A stretch of 61,622 nt of DNA from Calothrix sp. HK-06 (GTDB lineage: Bacteria; Cyanobacteriota; Cyanobacteriia; Cyanobacteriales; Nostocaceae): contig NZ_MRCD01000051.1 of assembly GCF_001904745.1 (NCBI RefSeq), forward strand, positions 1 to 61,622. The letters run 5' to 3'. Position numbers and translations under genes: made by a program. Positions within the stretch are counted from its first letter, which is position 1. Each line of letters opens with the position of its first letter. Below the pieces are notes generated by a model that searched no databases, had not been told where the DNA came from, and saw only the letters and a list, made by a program, of their open reading frames with translations. Below are positions 36,481-44,048 of this stretch, piece after piece.

Positions 36481-36572
36481 AGTGCTGAGTATAGAGACAC
36501 GATTAATCGTGTCTGTACGAGTGCTGAGTATCTCTTAACTCACTACTCAGCACTAGCACTCAGCACTCATCA
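36481..36572. repeat. Repeat cluster between zwf and opcA with GTAGAGACG-type palindrome, copy 5
   Basis: AGACACGATTAATCGTGTCT (36495-36514) is flanked by AGTGCTGAGTA on both sides, then CTACTCAGCACT and AGCACTCAGCACT. Confidence 0.7.
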
Positions 36573-36595
36573 CTGTTATATACTTAGTAAAAATT

Positions 36596-37969
36596 ATGGT
36601 TTCTCAAGCTCCTACAATTTATTCACTTCAGGCGCCTAAAGATATTTCGCTAACTGAAATCGAAGCGGAATTAGGGCAAATTTGGCAAAGTTATGGTATG
36701 GCAGGTGAAGATGGTGCTTTACCTGCTGCAACTCGTGCAACAACTTTTACTTTAGTTGTTTATGAACCAGAAGAAACGCAGCAACTTTTAGCAGCGTTAG
36801 GATTTTACAATGGTCCAATTGATGGGATATTAGGACCTCAAACTGAAGTGGCGCTGCGGGCTGCCCAAAAAGCTTTTAAAATTCCACAAACAGGAACCGC
36901 AACACCCGACACACTTACAATATTGCGAGGAGAAGCAGCGAAAAGTCGAGCTTCGGGAACAATTTCTGAGGCAGCTTCATCTATGGGAGACTCAAAAAGT
37001 CCTCGTATCGCCGATGAAATTGCACTTCGTAATCCCTGCCGTATAGTAACTCTTTCTCCGGTCGCGGGTGCTGATGAAGGTGTAAAAGCTCAAGTTGCTG
37101 CTTATTGTCCTATTCAAAAACAATCATCGGGTGCGCTGGTTTGTTGTGAATACCTGACTTTAACAGGTACAGCAACAGCACTCGAACGTATTGGTGGGAT
37201 GATACCAGCGTTATTAATTGGTGGTTTGCCTAAATTTTTATGGTGGAAAGCAACACCCGACCCAAATAACCCATTATTCAAACGCTTGTCAGCAGTTTGT
37301 AATAACGTAATTGTTGACTCCTGCAATTTTAACGAACCTGAAAAAGATTTACTCAACTTACAAGAGTTAGTCGAAAACGGTGTACCATTAGCAGACCTTA
37401 ACTGGCGCCGAATTTCTGGTTGGCAAGAATTAGCAGCACAAGCATACGACGCACCAAACCGTCGTGCAGCGCTAAGTGAAATTGACCGTGTAAATATTGA
37501 TTACGAAAAAGGTAGTCCAGTACAAGCACTACTATTTGTCGGTTGGTTTGCTAGTCGTTTAGGTTGGAAACCAGTTGGCTATCAACAAGAAAAAGGCGAT
37601 TACGACATCACCAAAATCAAATTCCTTTCCAACGACCAACGACCTATCGAAGCCGAATTAGCAGGTGTACCAATGGGAGAAGGTGGTCAAATACCAGGAG
37701 ACTTAATTGCATTACGCTTAAGCTCCACCAATATAAATGCTAACTGCGGTACACTAATTTGCTCCGAAACAGGTGGCTGTATGCGGATGGAAACTCAAGG
37801 TGGCGCCCAATCTACAGGTTTATTCCAACAAGTAACCTCACTTTCTGAACAAAAAGCAGAAGCCCTATTAAGTCAACAAGTACAACGTTGGGGTCACGAA
37901 GCATTATTAGAAGAAAGCCTAGCAATGACAGCCCAAATTCTAAAATTAGGATTCAGCACCGAAGAATAA
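36596..37969 (+). CDS. opcA: OpcA, glucose-6-phosphate dehydrogenase assembly/redox protein
   Basis: A 457-residue activator of G6PDH. An N-terminal PG_binding_1-like segment at residues 60-112 (LGFYNGPIDGILGPQTEVALRAAQKAF) precedes the OpcA domain. Three Cys lie close together at residues 384, 389 and 395 (NCGTLICSETGGC); the last two have the spacing (6) of the Cys pair that carries thioredoxin control in Anabaena OpcA, so redox regulation is likely to be kept. It ends the fbp-tal-zwf-opcA block. Downstream, a hairpin of GGGCGGGTT/AACCCGCCC (37979-38031) ends the unit. Confidence 0.9.
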   Translation: MVSQAPTIYSLQAPKDISLTEIEAELGQIWQSYGMAGEDGALPAATRATTFTLVVYEPEETQQLLAALGFYNGPIDGILGPQTEVALRAAQKAFKIPQTGTATPDTLTILRGEAAKSRASGTISEAASSMGDSKSPRIADEIALRNPCRIVTLSPVAGADEGVKAQVAAYCPIQKQSSGALVCCEYLTLTGTATALERIGGMIPALLIGGLPKFLWWKATPDPNNPLFKRLSAVCNNVIVDSCNFNEPEKDLLNLQELVENGVPLADLNWRRISGWQELAAQAYDAPNRRAALSEIDRVNIDYEKGSPVQALLFVGWFASRLGWKPVGYQQEKGDYDITKIKFLSNDQRPIEAELAGVPMGEGGQIPGDLIALRLSSTNINANCGTLICSETGGCMRMETQGGAQSTGLFQQVTSLSEQKAEALLSQQVQRWGHEALLEESLAMTAQILKLGFSTEE

Positions 37970-37978
37970 ATACCGTAG

Positions 37979-38031
37979 GGGCGGGTTAACAGATATCCTA
38001 AAACAGTATGCATATCTCGTAAACCCGCCCT
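37979..38031 (+). terminator. Long hairpin after opcA
   Basis: GGGGCGGGTTAAC, about 30 bases, then GTAAACCCGCCCTTTTAAAT. A wide-loop stem with a short T-run; also a dispersed-repeat type in cyanobacteria. Confidence 0.55.
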
Positions 38032-38049
38032 TTTAAATCCCAAATTACC

Positions 38050-39417
38050 ATGTCATTAATTATCGCCGGAGAACGCAGTGGGGTGGGCAAGACAACAGTC
38101 ACGCTCGCCCTATTAGCATATTTATGTAAAAATAATTACAACGTACAATCATATAAAGTTGGGCCAGATTATATAGACCCAATGTTCCACCGTTATATAA
38201 CGGGTAAACCAAGTCGCAACTTAGATCCAGTATTAACATCAGAAACTTACGTCAAAGAATGTTTTCACCATCATCGCCAACAAGTCGATATTGCCCTAAT
38301 AGAAGGAGTAATGGGACTATTCGATGGAATTGGAAATAAAACTATTCCCTTCGCTAGCACAGCGCACATAGCTAAGTTATTAAATATACCTGTAATTTTA
38401 GTAGTTGATTGTAGTCGATTATCAGGTTCAGTAGCCGCAATCGTACATGGCTACAGCACACTCGACCTCAGTATAAATATTGCTGGTGTAGTTCTGAACC
38501 GGGTTGGAAGCGACCGTCACTTAGACTTACTCAAAAATGCACTTTTACCATTACAAGTAAAAATCTTAGGTATACTGCGACGTGAAGATAACATATCAAT
38601 CCCCGACCGTCACTTAGGTTTAATTCCAACTAGCGAGCTACCAGAACTTGATGCTATTATCTCCCGACTCGCTGACTTAGGCGCCAATTGTTTTGACTGG
38701 CAAACGTTATTACCGTTGTTGGGGGAAAGGGGAAAGGGGAAACCGAAAAGGGTAGAAGAGAAATATACAGTTAGAATCGCTGTTGCGTTAGATAGTGCTT
38801 TTAATTTTTATTATCAAGATAATTTAGACTTACTACAAAAATTTGGCGCTGAGTTAGTTTTTTGGAGTCCAATCAAAGATAATTTACCCAAAGATATTCA
38901 AGGAATGTATTTTGGTGGTGGATTTCCAGAAGTTTTTGCTCAAGAGTTATTTAACAATATAGGCGCCATTAATAATGTTAAAGCTGCCATAAACGCAGGA
39001 ATCCCTACCATAGCTGAATGCGGTGGTTTGATGTACTTATGTGAAAAAATTATCGACTTTGAAGACAAAGCTTGGCCAATGGTGGGAGCATTACCAACTC
39101 AAGCTGTAATGGACAAACGTTTAACTTTGGGTTATCGACGTGCTGTAACGTTACAAAAGAATTTTCTTTTTGATACAAATACAGTTATATATGGACATGA
39201 ATTTCATCGTTCACACTTATTGTGTAACTCAAAGGCGCCTACTTTTGAAACTTACCGTGTTGATACAGAAGAACATACAGGTTTGGAAGGATGGAGTACA
39301 CAATTTAATCTTCATGCTTCTTATATTCACCAACATTGGGGAAATTCTCCAGAAATTCCACAAAGATTTTTAAAATACTGCGCTGATTTTAGTCAAACAC
39401 CTAATTCTTTAACATGA
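38050..39417 (+). CDS. cbiA: Cobyrinate a,c-diamide synthase
   Basis: A 455-residue enzyme of B12 synthesis that amidates the a and c side chains of cobyrinate using ATP and glutamine. Seen: P-loop GERSGVGKTT near the start, KVGPDYIDPMFH, EGVMGLFDGIG, and a C-terminal class-I amidotransferase-like domain with the Cys in TIAECGGLMYL and YGHEFHRS. Complete length. It overlaps the convergent S-formylglutathione hydrolase gene by 25 bases. Its product feeds the cofactor for NrdJ (26392). Confidence 0.9.
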   Translation: MSLIIAGERSGVGKTTVTLALLAYLCKNNYNVQSYKVGPDYIDPMFHRYITGKPSRNLDPVLTSETYVKECFHHHRQQVDIALIEGVMGLFDGIGNKTIPFASTAHIAKLLNIPVILVVDCSRLSGSVAAIVHGYSTLDLSINIAGVVLNRVGSDRHLDLLKNALLPLQVKILGILRREDNISIPDRHLGLIPTSELPELDAIISRLADLGANCFDWQTLLPLLGERGKGKPKRVEEKYTVRIAVALDSAFNFYYQDNLDLLQKFGAELVFWSPIKDNLPKDIQGMYFGGGFPEVFAQELFNNIGAINNVKAAINAGIPTIAECGGLMYLCEKIIDFEDKAWPMVGALPTQAVMDKRLTLGYRRAVTLQKNFLFDTNTVIYGHEFHRSHLLCNSKAPTFETYRVDTEEHTGLEGWSTQFNLHASYIHQHWGNSPEIPQRFLKYCADFSQTPNSLT

Positions 39418-40232
39418 TGCTTTATATGGTCTTCTATAAAGCTAGAAATAAAATAATAACTATGGTCATAACCTTGTTGATAACGTAACGCTAAAGATTG
39501 GTTAACTTCTTGACAAGCTTGCTCAAATAATTCTGGTTTTAACTGTTCTTGTATAAACTTATCGCCTGTACCCTGGTCAATCAGAATATTACCGTGATAT
39601 TTATGTTTTTTAACTAACTCACTCGCATCATACAGGCTCCAGCTTTCTCTATCTTCACCCAAATAACCAGTAAACGCTTTTGTTCCCCAAGTACACTGCA
39701 TTGGCGCCACTATTGGTGCAAATGCTGATACTGACTTAAATTTATTTGGATTTCTTATGGCACAAACAAGGGCACCATGTCCTCCCATTGAGTGACCAAA
39801 TATACCTTGTTTATTTGCATCAATAGAAAAATTGGCGGCGATTATATTAGGCAACTCTTCAACTATATAACTATACATGTTGTAAGAAGTTGACCAAGGT
39901 GCTTGTGTTGCGTCAACATAGAATCCGGCACCTATGCCAAAGTCCCAATCATCATCCTCACCTGGAATACCTGTATTTTTAGGGCTTGTATCTGGTGCAA
40001 CTAATATCAACCCATATTCCGCAGCATATTTTTGGGCATTAGCTTTGACCATGAAATTTTCTTCTGTACAAGTCAACCCCGAAAGAAAGTACAAAACGGC
40101 GAGAGGCTTTTGTATTTGTGGAGGTTGATATATAGCAAAGCGCATTTCGCTGTTGCAGCTAGTTGAAGTGTGAGAGTAAAAGCCGAGTTTACCACCAAAA
40201 GATTTGTATTCGCTTTTTAAGTTCAGAGACAT
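39393..40232 (-). CDS. fghA: S-formylglutathione hydrolase
   Basis: A 279-residue serine hydrolase of formaldehyde detoxification, cleaving S-formylglutathione to formate and glutathione. Nucleophile Ser in GHSMGGHGAL; catalytic Asp in IDQGTGDKF; His in GYDHSYYFISSF. The N-terminus PLAVLYFLSGLTCTEENFM and EDDDWDFGIGAGFYVDATQAPW are typical. Complete. No formaldehyde dehydrogenase gene is adjacent. The 3' end overlaps cbiA by 25 bases. Confidence 0.9.
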   Translation of the reverse strand: MSLNLKSEYKSFGGKLGFYSHTSTSCNSEMRFAIYQPPQIQKPLAVLYFLSGLTCTEENFMVKANAQKYAAEYGLILVAPDTSPKNTGIPGEDDDWDFGIGAGFYVDATQAPWSTSYNMYSYIVEELPNIIAANFSIDANKQGIFGHSMGGHGALVCAIRNPNKFKSVSAFAPIVAPMQCTWGTKAFTGYLGEDRESWSLYDASELVKKHKYHGNILIDQGTGDKFIQEQLKPELFEQACQEVNQSLALRYQQGYDHSYYFISSFIEDHIKHHVKELGV

Positions 40233-40252
40233 AGGAAAAAAGAGGGTAAATT

Positions 40253-40339
40253 GGCAACGGATGCCTAACGGATGTAACGGATGGTTGATTCATTTCAGTT
40301 TGTAATAAATTATCCGTTACATCTGTTCCATCCGTTGCA
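40253..40339. repeat. AACGGATGTAACGGAT long hairpin, copy 2
   Basis: GGCAACGGATGCCTAACGGATGTAACGGATG, a 35-base centre, then TTATCCGTTACATCTGTTCCATCCGTTGC. Lies between the SDR gene (7 bases after its stop) and fghA. Confidence 0.8.
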
Positions 40340-40345
40340 AGATTA

Positions 40346-41005
40346 CTAAGCAACACCAGCAAATAACTCACCAAAACCTTTCGGCGCCGCTTCAGGTTTT
40401 GCCACAATTTCGACTATCTTGTTTTTTGCGCTTGGTTCTGATAAAGCTTCGACGCAAACCTGCGCCACTTTTTGTCTAGGTATGCTACCGTCAAACAATG
40501 TGTCAGCGCTTTGCATGATAATTGCATCCTGGTTGTCTTCATTTTTTAACCCACCTGGACGGACAATTGTATAAGTCAAGCCACTTTTTTGAAGGTATTC
40601 TTCAGCTTGCTTTTTCCATACCAAAATCAACCAAAACAAATTCAGTGGGTGAAAAAATTGTGAAGTACACAGCGAAGTTACTAAAACAAAATGCTCAATT
40701 CCTTTACCCTTAGCAGCATCAACTAAGTTTTTTGTGCCTTCCAAGTCCACTTTGTATGGGCCGGTGGGATCGAAACTTGGCTTGGCGCCAGTAGCACAAA
40801 GAACTATGGTACTATCACCTAGTGCTGTCGTAAGGGTACCAGGTTCAAGAACGTCACCCTGCACCAAATCAACACCCGCAGGAAGAATACTTCTTGCTTT
40901 GTTGATATCACGAACTAAGGCACGAACGGGAATATTGCGCGCAACTAGTTCTTGAACTATGCGACGACCTGTCTCACCTGTTGCACCTGCTACAAAAGCT
41001 TTCAT
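40346..41005 (-). CDS. Atypical SDR, NAD(P)H-binding protein (SDR-a5/Tic62-like)
   Basis: A 219-residue Rossmann protein. VAGATGETGRRIVQEL is the nucleotide motif (GATGxTG), RALVRDINKAR binds the ribose or phosphate, and GDVLEPGTL is typical. The active-site Tyr-Lys pair of classical SDRs is replaced (WKKQAEEYLQKSGLTYTIVRPGGL), as in NmrA-like proteins. Plant Tic62 and cyanobacterial homologues are redox-linked; the function here is unknown. The N-terminus is complete from ATG 41005. Confidence 0.75.
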   Translation of the reverse strand: MKAFVAGATGETGRRIVQELVARNIPVRALVRDINKARSILPAGVDLVQGDVLEPGTLTTALGDSTIVLCATGAKPSFDPTGPYKVDLEGTKNLVDAAKGKGIEHFVLVTSLCTSQFFHPLNLFWLILVWKKQAEEYLQKSGLTYTIVRPGGLKNEDNQDAIIMQSADTLFDGSIPRQKVAQVCVEALSEPSAKNKIVEIVAKPEAAPKGFGELFAGVA

Positions 41006-41184
41006 GATAAACGTTACCCTAAGAAACTAGTAAGTGTTTGATTAAGTCTGATTATCAAAAAGATTAAATGAACTTTGTTACATATTTTTAAGGTTTTGGT
41101 AAAAATAGAAGATTAGTACGAAACCTTATCTTAAATGTGGGAATGATTAATAAAGGGCAAGGAAAAAGACACAGGAGTACGGCT

Positions 41185-41850
41185 ATGCTATCGAAAGACC
41201 AAGAATACCAAGCACTTGATACCACGGAGCAAGTAATGTCTGTAACATCAGGTTTAGTCAACACTGAGGACTTAATCTCCAATATTGACGCTGGCAAACC
41301 AATAACGTTTCATTGTCGCTACAGCGATTGTATGGAAATGTACGCGCCATCTCAAACTGTGGCAGAATATTTAAACTGTCATTCTGAGTGGTTTGTACGC
41401 TGTGCAGAACCAATGAAGGTTCAGCCACTTGGTCAAAATGGTTATGCTTTGGTTATTGGTCGCTTTGGCGCCTTCAATTATGAAGTTGAACCAAAAATCG
41501 GTTTAGAACTTTTACCACCCAATGAAGGTGTTTACAGAATTCAGACCATCCCAATTCCCGATTACAATCCGCCTGGATACGATGTAGATTACCGCGCTAG
41601 CTTGCAACTCGTCGAGTGCCGTGGGGAAGATGTTTCAATTGGTTCGGTTCAGACGTGCGTTGAATGGGAATTAAATTTAGCAGTTCATATTCAATTCCCT
41701 AAGTTTATTAAGCGCTTACCTCAGTCGTTGATACAAAGCACGGGTGACCGTTTGCTTAACCAAATTGTTCGTCAAGTCTCACGTCGCTTAACACGTAAGG
41801 TTCAAGACGATTTTCACGGTTCAATAGGTGTATCTTTTTCAAAAAAGTGA
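41185..41850 (+). CDS. DUF1997 family protein
   Basis: A 221-residue protein of the cyanobacterial and chloroplast DUF1997 family. FHCRYSDCMEMYAPSQTVAEYLNCHSEWF, then RFGAFNYEVEPKIGLELLPP and VQTCVEWELNLAVHIQFPKFIKRLP. The fold resembles SRPBCC-type lipid-binding domains; the role is unknown. ATG 41185 is preferred because AGGAG lies 8 bases before it; the GTG at 41137 would add 16 residues. The convergent DUF4079 gene shares the terminator hairpin at 41873. Confidence 0.8.
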   Translation: MLSKDQEYQALDTTEQVMSVTSGLVNTEDLISNIDAGKPITFHCRYSDCMEMYAPSQTVAEYLNCHSEWFVRCAEPMKVQPLGQNGYALVIGRFGAFNYEVEPKIGLELLPPNEGVYRIQTIPIPDYNPPGYDVDYRASLQLVECRGEDVSIGSVQTCVEWELNLAVHIQFPKFIKRLPQSLIQSTGDRLLNQIVRQVSRRLTRKVQDDFHGSIGVSFSKK

Positions 41851-41872
41851 TAATGCTCAATAATCGATGTTT

Positions 41873-41910
41873 AATGGTCGCTGGAGTATATTCCAGCGAC
41901 CATTCGCTTT
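41873..41910. terminator. Bidirectional hairpin between convergent genes
   Basis: AATGGTCGCTGGA-GTATA-TTCCAGCGACCATT: a 13-bp stem with a 5-base loop (one extra central base), followed by a short T-run (CTTTT). Confidence 0.7.
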
Positions 41911-41914
41911 TCAA

Positions 41915-42379
41915 TTAAGCTTTACTTATAATTCTTTGTACAATCTGTACACCACTAATAGCTTGGTAAGTAAACAAACCCAATATAGTGAAATTGATTA
42001 AAATATGTGTCATGCGTGCCCAATTGGCGCCTTTTTGCATAAAAGGGGAAAGTGATGCTGAAAACGCAATTAGAACTGTCATTCCAAGTCCTATAAGCAA
42101 GTGGGGACCAACGAATAACTTGCCGTTATTAATATAAGTCACACCCATCGCCGCTACAGAACCAGCCACCATAAAGCCTAATAGCAAAGAACCAATTTGA
42201 AAGTGACGGACATTATAACGTCCTTTAATTAGCTCTTTCTTTTCTTCACCTTGCGCGCCACGGGTACGTTGTATTTTTAAACCCAGATAAGCAGCGTACA
42301 GTGATACTAATAATAACCCCCACATCAGGACTGGGTGGACGAAATTCAACCCGTACTTAACCGATGGAGATAGTTCCAT
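41915..42379 (-). CDS. DUF4079 four-helix membrane protein
   Basis: A 154-residue membrane protein with four helices (residues about 13-35, 60-82, 89-111, 124-146). His15, His59, His93 and His125 each lie at or near the start of one helix, the arrangement of heme-binding cytochrome-b561 or ferric-reductase-like proteins. That heme is bound is my inference. DUF4079 occurs mainly in cyanobacteria and plastids. Complete protein. Confidence 0.8.
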   Translation of the reverse strand: MELSPSVKYGLNFVHPVLMWGLLLVSLYAAYLGLKIQRTRGAQGEEKKELIKGRYNVRHFQIGSLLLGFMVAGSVAAMGVTYINNGKLFVGPHLLIGLGMTVLIAFSASLSPFMQKGANWARMTHILINFTILGLFTYQAISGVQIVQRIISKA

Positions 42380-42455
42380 TGCCGTGTTCTCCCCAAATTC
42401 TTAAATCTTCATAAAAGTTAGCATAACTTTTTTTTACATTGTGCGAGGTGTTTTT

Positions 42456-43121
42456 TTAATCCTGGCTGCTAGATGTTTCATCTGGTGACGGAATATGATT
42501 GACAAGGGGATTCAAAACAACATCACTGGCGCCTGCGTCTGGCTTACCTGCGCGCAACGTTGGGTTCCTTCTACTCCGCTCCCTTGCTACTCTTCGATAT
42601 CCTGCGCGTTCTGCTTTTTGATGTTCGTATTCTATTAACCTGCCGTAATGCTCGTGCTTACTCAAATTCATCGATAGGAAAATATGCTCTCGCGTGTTAC
42701 CAAAACCTTTACGGTTAAAGAATTTAAGCGCTGGGGCATTGGCAGGGTCTGTATCTACAAGCATAAAACGGGCGCCGTCTTCAATCATGCGAGAAATAGC
42801 TTTATCTACCAGTTTGTCAGCCACACCACGACGCTGAAACTTTGGATTAACTCCTAACCATAGAATATAACCATAAGTCCAGGTAGTTTTAGTGATAATT
42901 GTCCCCAATATAAATCCAGCAAGTTCACCATCGATTTCAGCGACTAAGCAATATTCTGGGTCGGTGTTGTAAAGTCCTATTACTTCCCATTCATCCCACG
43001 TGCGGTATAAATATGGGTATAAATCACTCGTGAATAATTCTTCCCCTAGATGGTAGATAGCGGCAATATCATCAATTCCTAATTCGCGAACAAACACTGT
43101 GTCATTATTATCAAATTGCAT
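42456..43121 (-). CDS. GNAT family N-acetyltransferase
   Basis: A 221-residue acetyltransferase with acetyl-CoA motif VNPKFQRRGVADKLVDKAI (the Q/RxxGxG/A element), preceded by the beta-bulge FILGTIITKT and followed by FMLVDTDPANAPALKFFNRKGF. The substrate is unknown. A basic and Pro-rich tail (about 60 residues after the fold, ERSRRNPTLRAGK...) has no counterpart in the core domain. The start at 43121 (MQFDNND) is preferred: the upstream ATG at 43157 would lie inside the palindrome at 43139-43166. Confidence 0.8.
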   Translation of the reverse strand: MQFDNNDTVFVRELGIDDIAAIYHLGEELFTSDLYPYLYRTWDEWEVIGLYNTDPEYCLVAEIDGELAGFILGTIITKTTWTYGYILWLGVNPKFQRRGVADKLVDKAISRMIEDGARFMLVDTDPANAPALKFFNRKGFGNTREHIFLSMNLSKHEHYGRLIEYEHQKAERAGYRRVARERSRRNPTLRAGKPDAGASDVVLNPLVNHIPSPDETSSSQD

Positions 43122-43138
43122 ACAATAAAAATTAATCA

Positions 43139-43166
43139 GTAGAGACCGAATTAACACGGTCTCTAC
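43139..43166. repeat. GTAGAGACC palindrome, copy 6
   Basis: GTAGAGACCG-AATTAACA-CGGTCTCTAC; a compensating C/G pair replaces the usual G/C at the arm end. It lies just after the PD-(D/E)XK gene's stop on the minus strand. Confidence 0.7.
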
Positions 43167-43168
43167 AT

Positions 43169-43993
43169 TTACGAAAGGGTTACTTCCTCAATCGTAACTA
43201 AGTCAAGTAGTGAAGGGTCTAATACTAAGGAGGGAGTCTGTTGAGAGTTGCTAATGGGCAAGTTATTTCGATTACACCGTGCTGCAAATTGGCAGTTGTC
43301 GCATATTTTACTGCCTTCAGGAACTTGTGGAAAATCTTTGCCTTGGTAATATGCAGTTATATATCGATTTAGTTGAGTAAGTAACTGATTTAATTTATTT
43401 TTTGTTTGCTCGTGTTGAGCAGTGCTGTAATTAAATTTTATGCTTTGTGGTTTATCATGAGGTTGAACAAACCAATAGGTCATAGAAATATTTTCTGACA
43501 CATATTGGCTAGTTTCTGCCAAAACGAATAAATAAAGCTTTGTTTGCCAGTTTTGTTCTAAAAACTTCTGATTTTGTGGTTTTGGATAAGTTTTCCAATC
43601 TAAGATTTGCGCCAGGGAATTATCAGCAATCAATAAATCGTAAACAACCGTGAGTAAATAGTCTTGAAATTGTAGAGTTCGATAATGTTCGCTTTCTTTG
43701 AATGTTTCATCACTCGTTTTCTCTAGAATAAACGGTGCCACAGTATTAAGTCCATCTATCCAACCGCGTAACTGAGCATCAGTTTCCAAAAAACTATCGA
43801 TAGATAAACCCATTGTACGTTGCTGCATGAGCAAGTGAAACCGACTTCCCAGCATTAGCTTTTCATCGTGGTCTGGGTCAACAGGAGAGTAAAGTTGCTC
43901 TAAATAAGTATGCTGAAATTGTCGCGGACACTTTTCTAGTGTATTAAGCTGTCCTTGCGACAGTCGCATGAGATGGGTTTCATCAAATAACAT
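43169..43993 (-). CDS. PD-(D/E)XK nuclease-superfamily protein with Cys cluster
   Basis: A 274-residue protein. LSQGQLNTLEKCPRQFQHTYLE is a RecB-type N-terminal element; LGSRFHLLMQQ carries the helix His; ILDWKTYPKP is the PD-(D/E)XK core (Asp and Lys). Cys in EKCPRQF together with ICDNCQFAARC gives four Cys spaced as in Cas4/AddB-type iron-sulfur nucleases. A 4Fe-4S cluster is inferred. No CRISPR array or cas genes are nearby. Complete protein; the gene is followed by the coiled-coil gene on the same strand upstream. Confidence 0.8.
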   Translation of the reverse strand: MLFDETHLMRLSQGQLNTLEKCPRQFQHTYLEQLYSPVDPDHDEKLMLGSRFHLLMQQRTMGLSIDSFLETDAQLRGWIDGLNTVAPFILEKTSDETFKESEHYRTLQFQDYLLTVVYDLLIADNSLAQILDWKTYPKPQNQKFLEQNWQTKLYLFVLAETSQYVSENISMTYWFVQPHDKPQSIKFNYSTAQHEQTKNKLNQLLTQLNRYITAYYQGKDFPQVPEGSKICDNCQFAARCNRNNLPISNSQQTPSLVLDPSLLDLVTIEEVTLS

Positions 43994-44048
43994 AAGTACA
44001 CATTAACGTTGGTACGTTATGTTCATGATAGTTGATTTGAAACGCTCT

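Noticed and set aside
43122-43157. ATG 43157 as start of the GNAT gene
   Set aside because: It lies inside the GTAGAGACC palindrome; ATG 43121 starts at the conserved fold.
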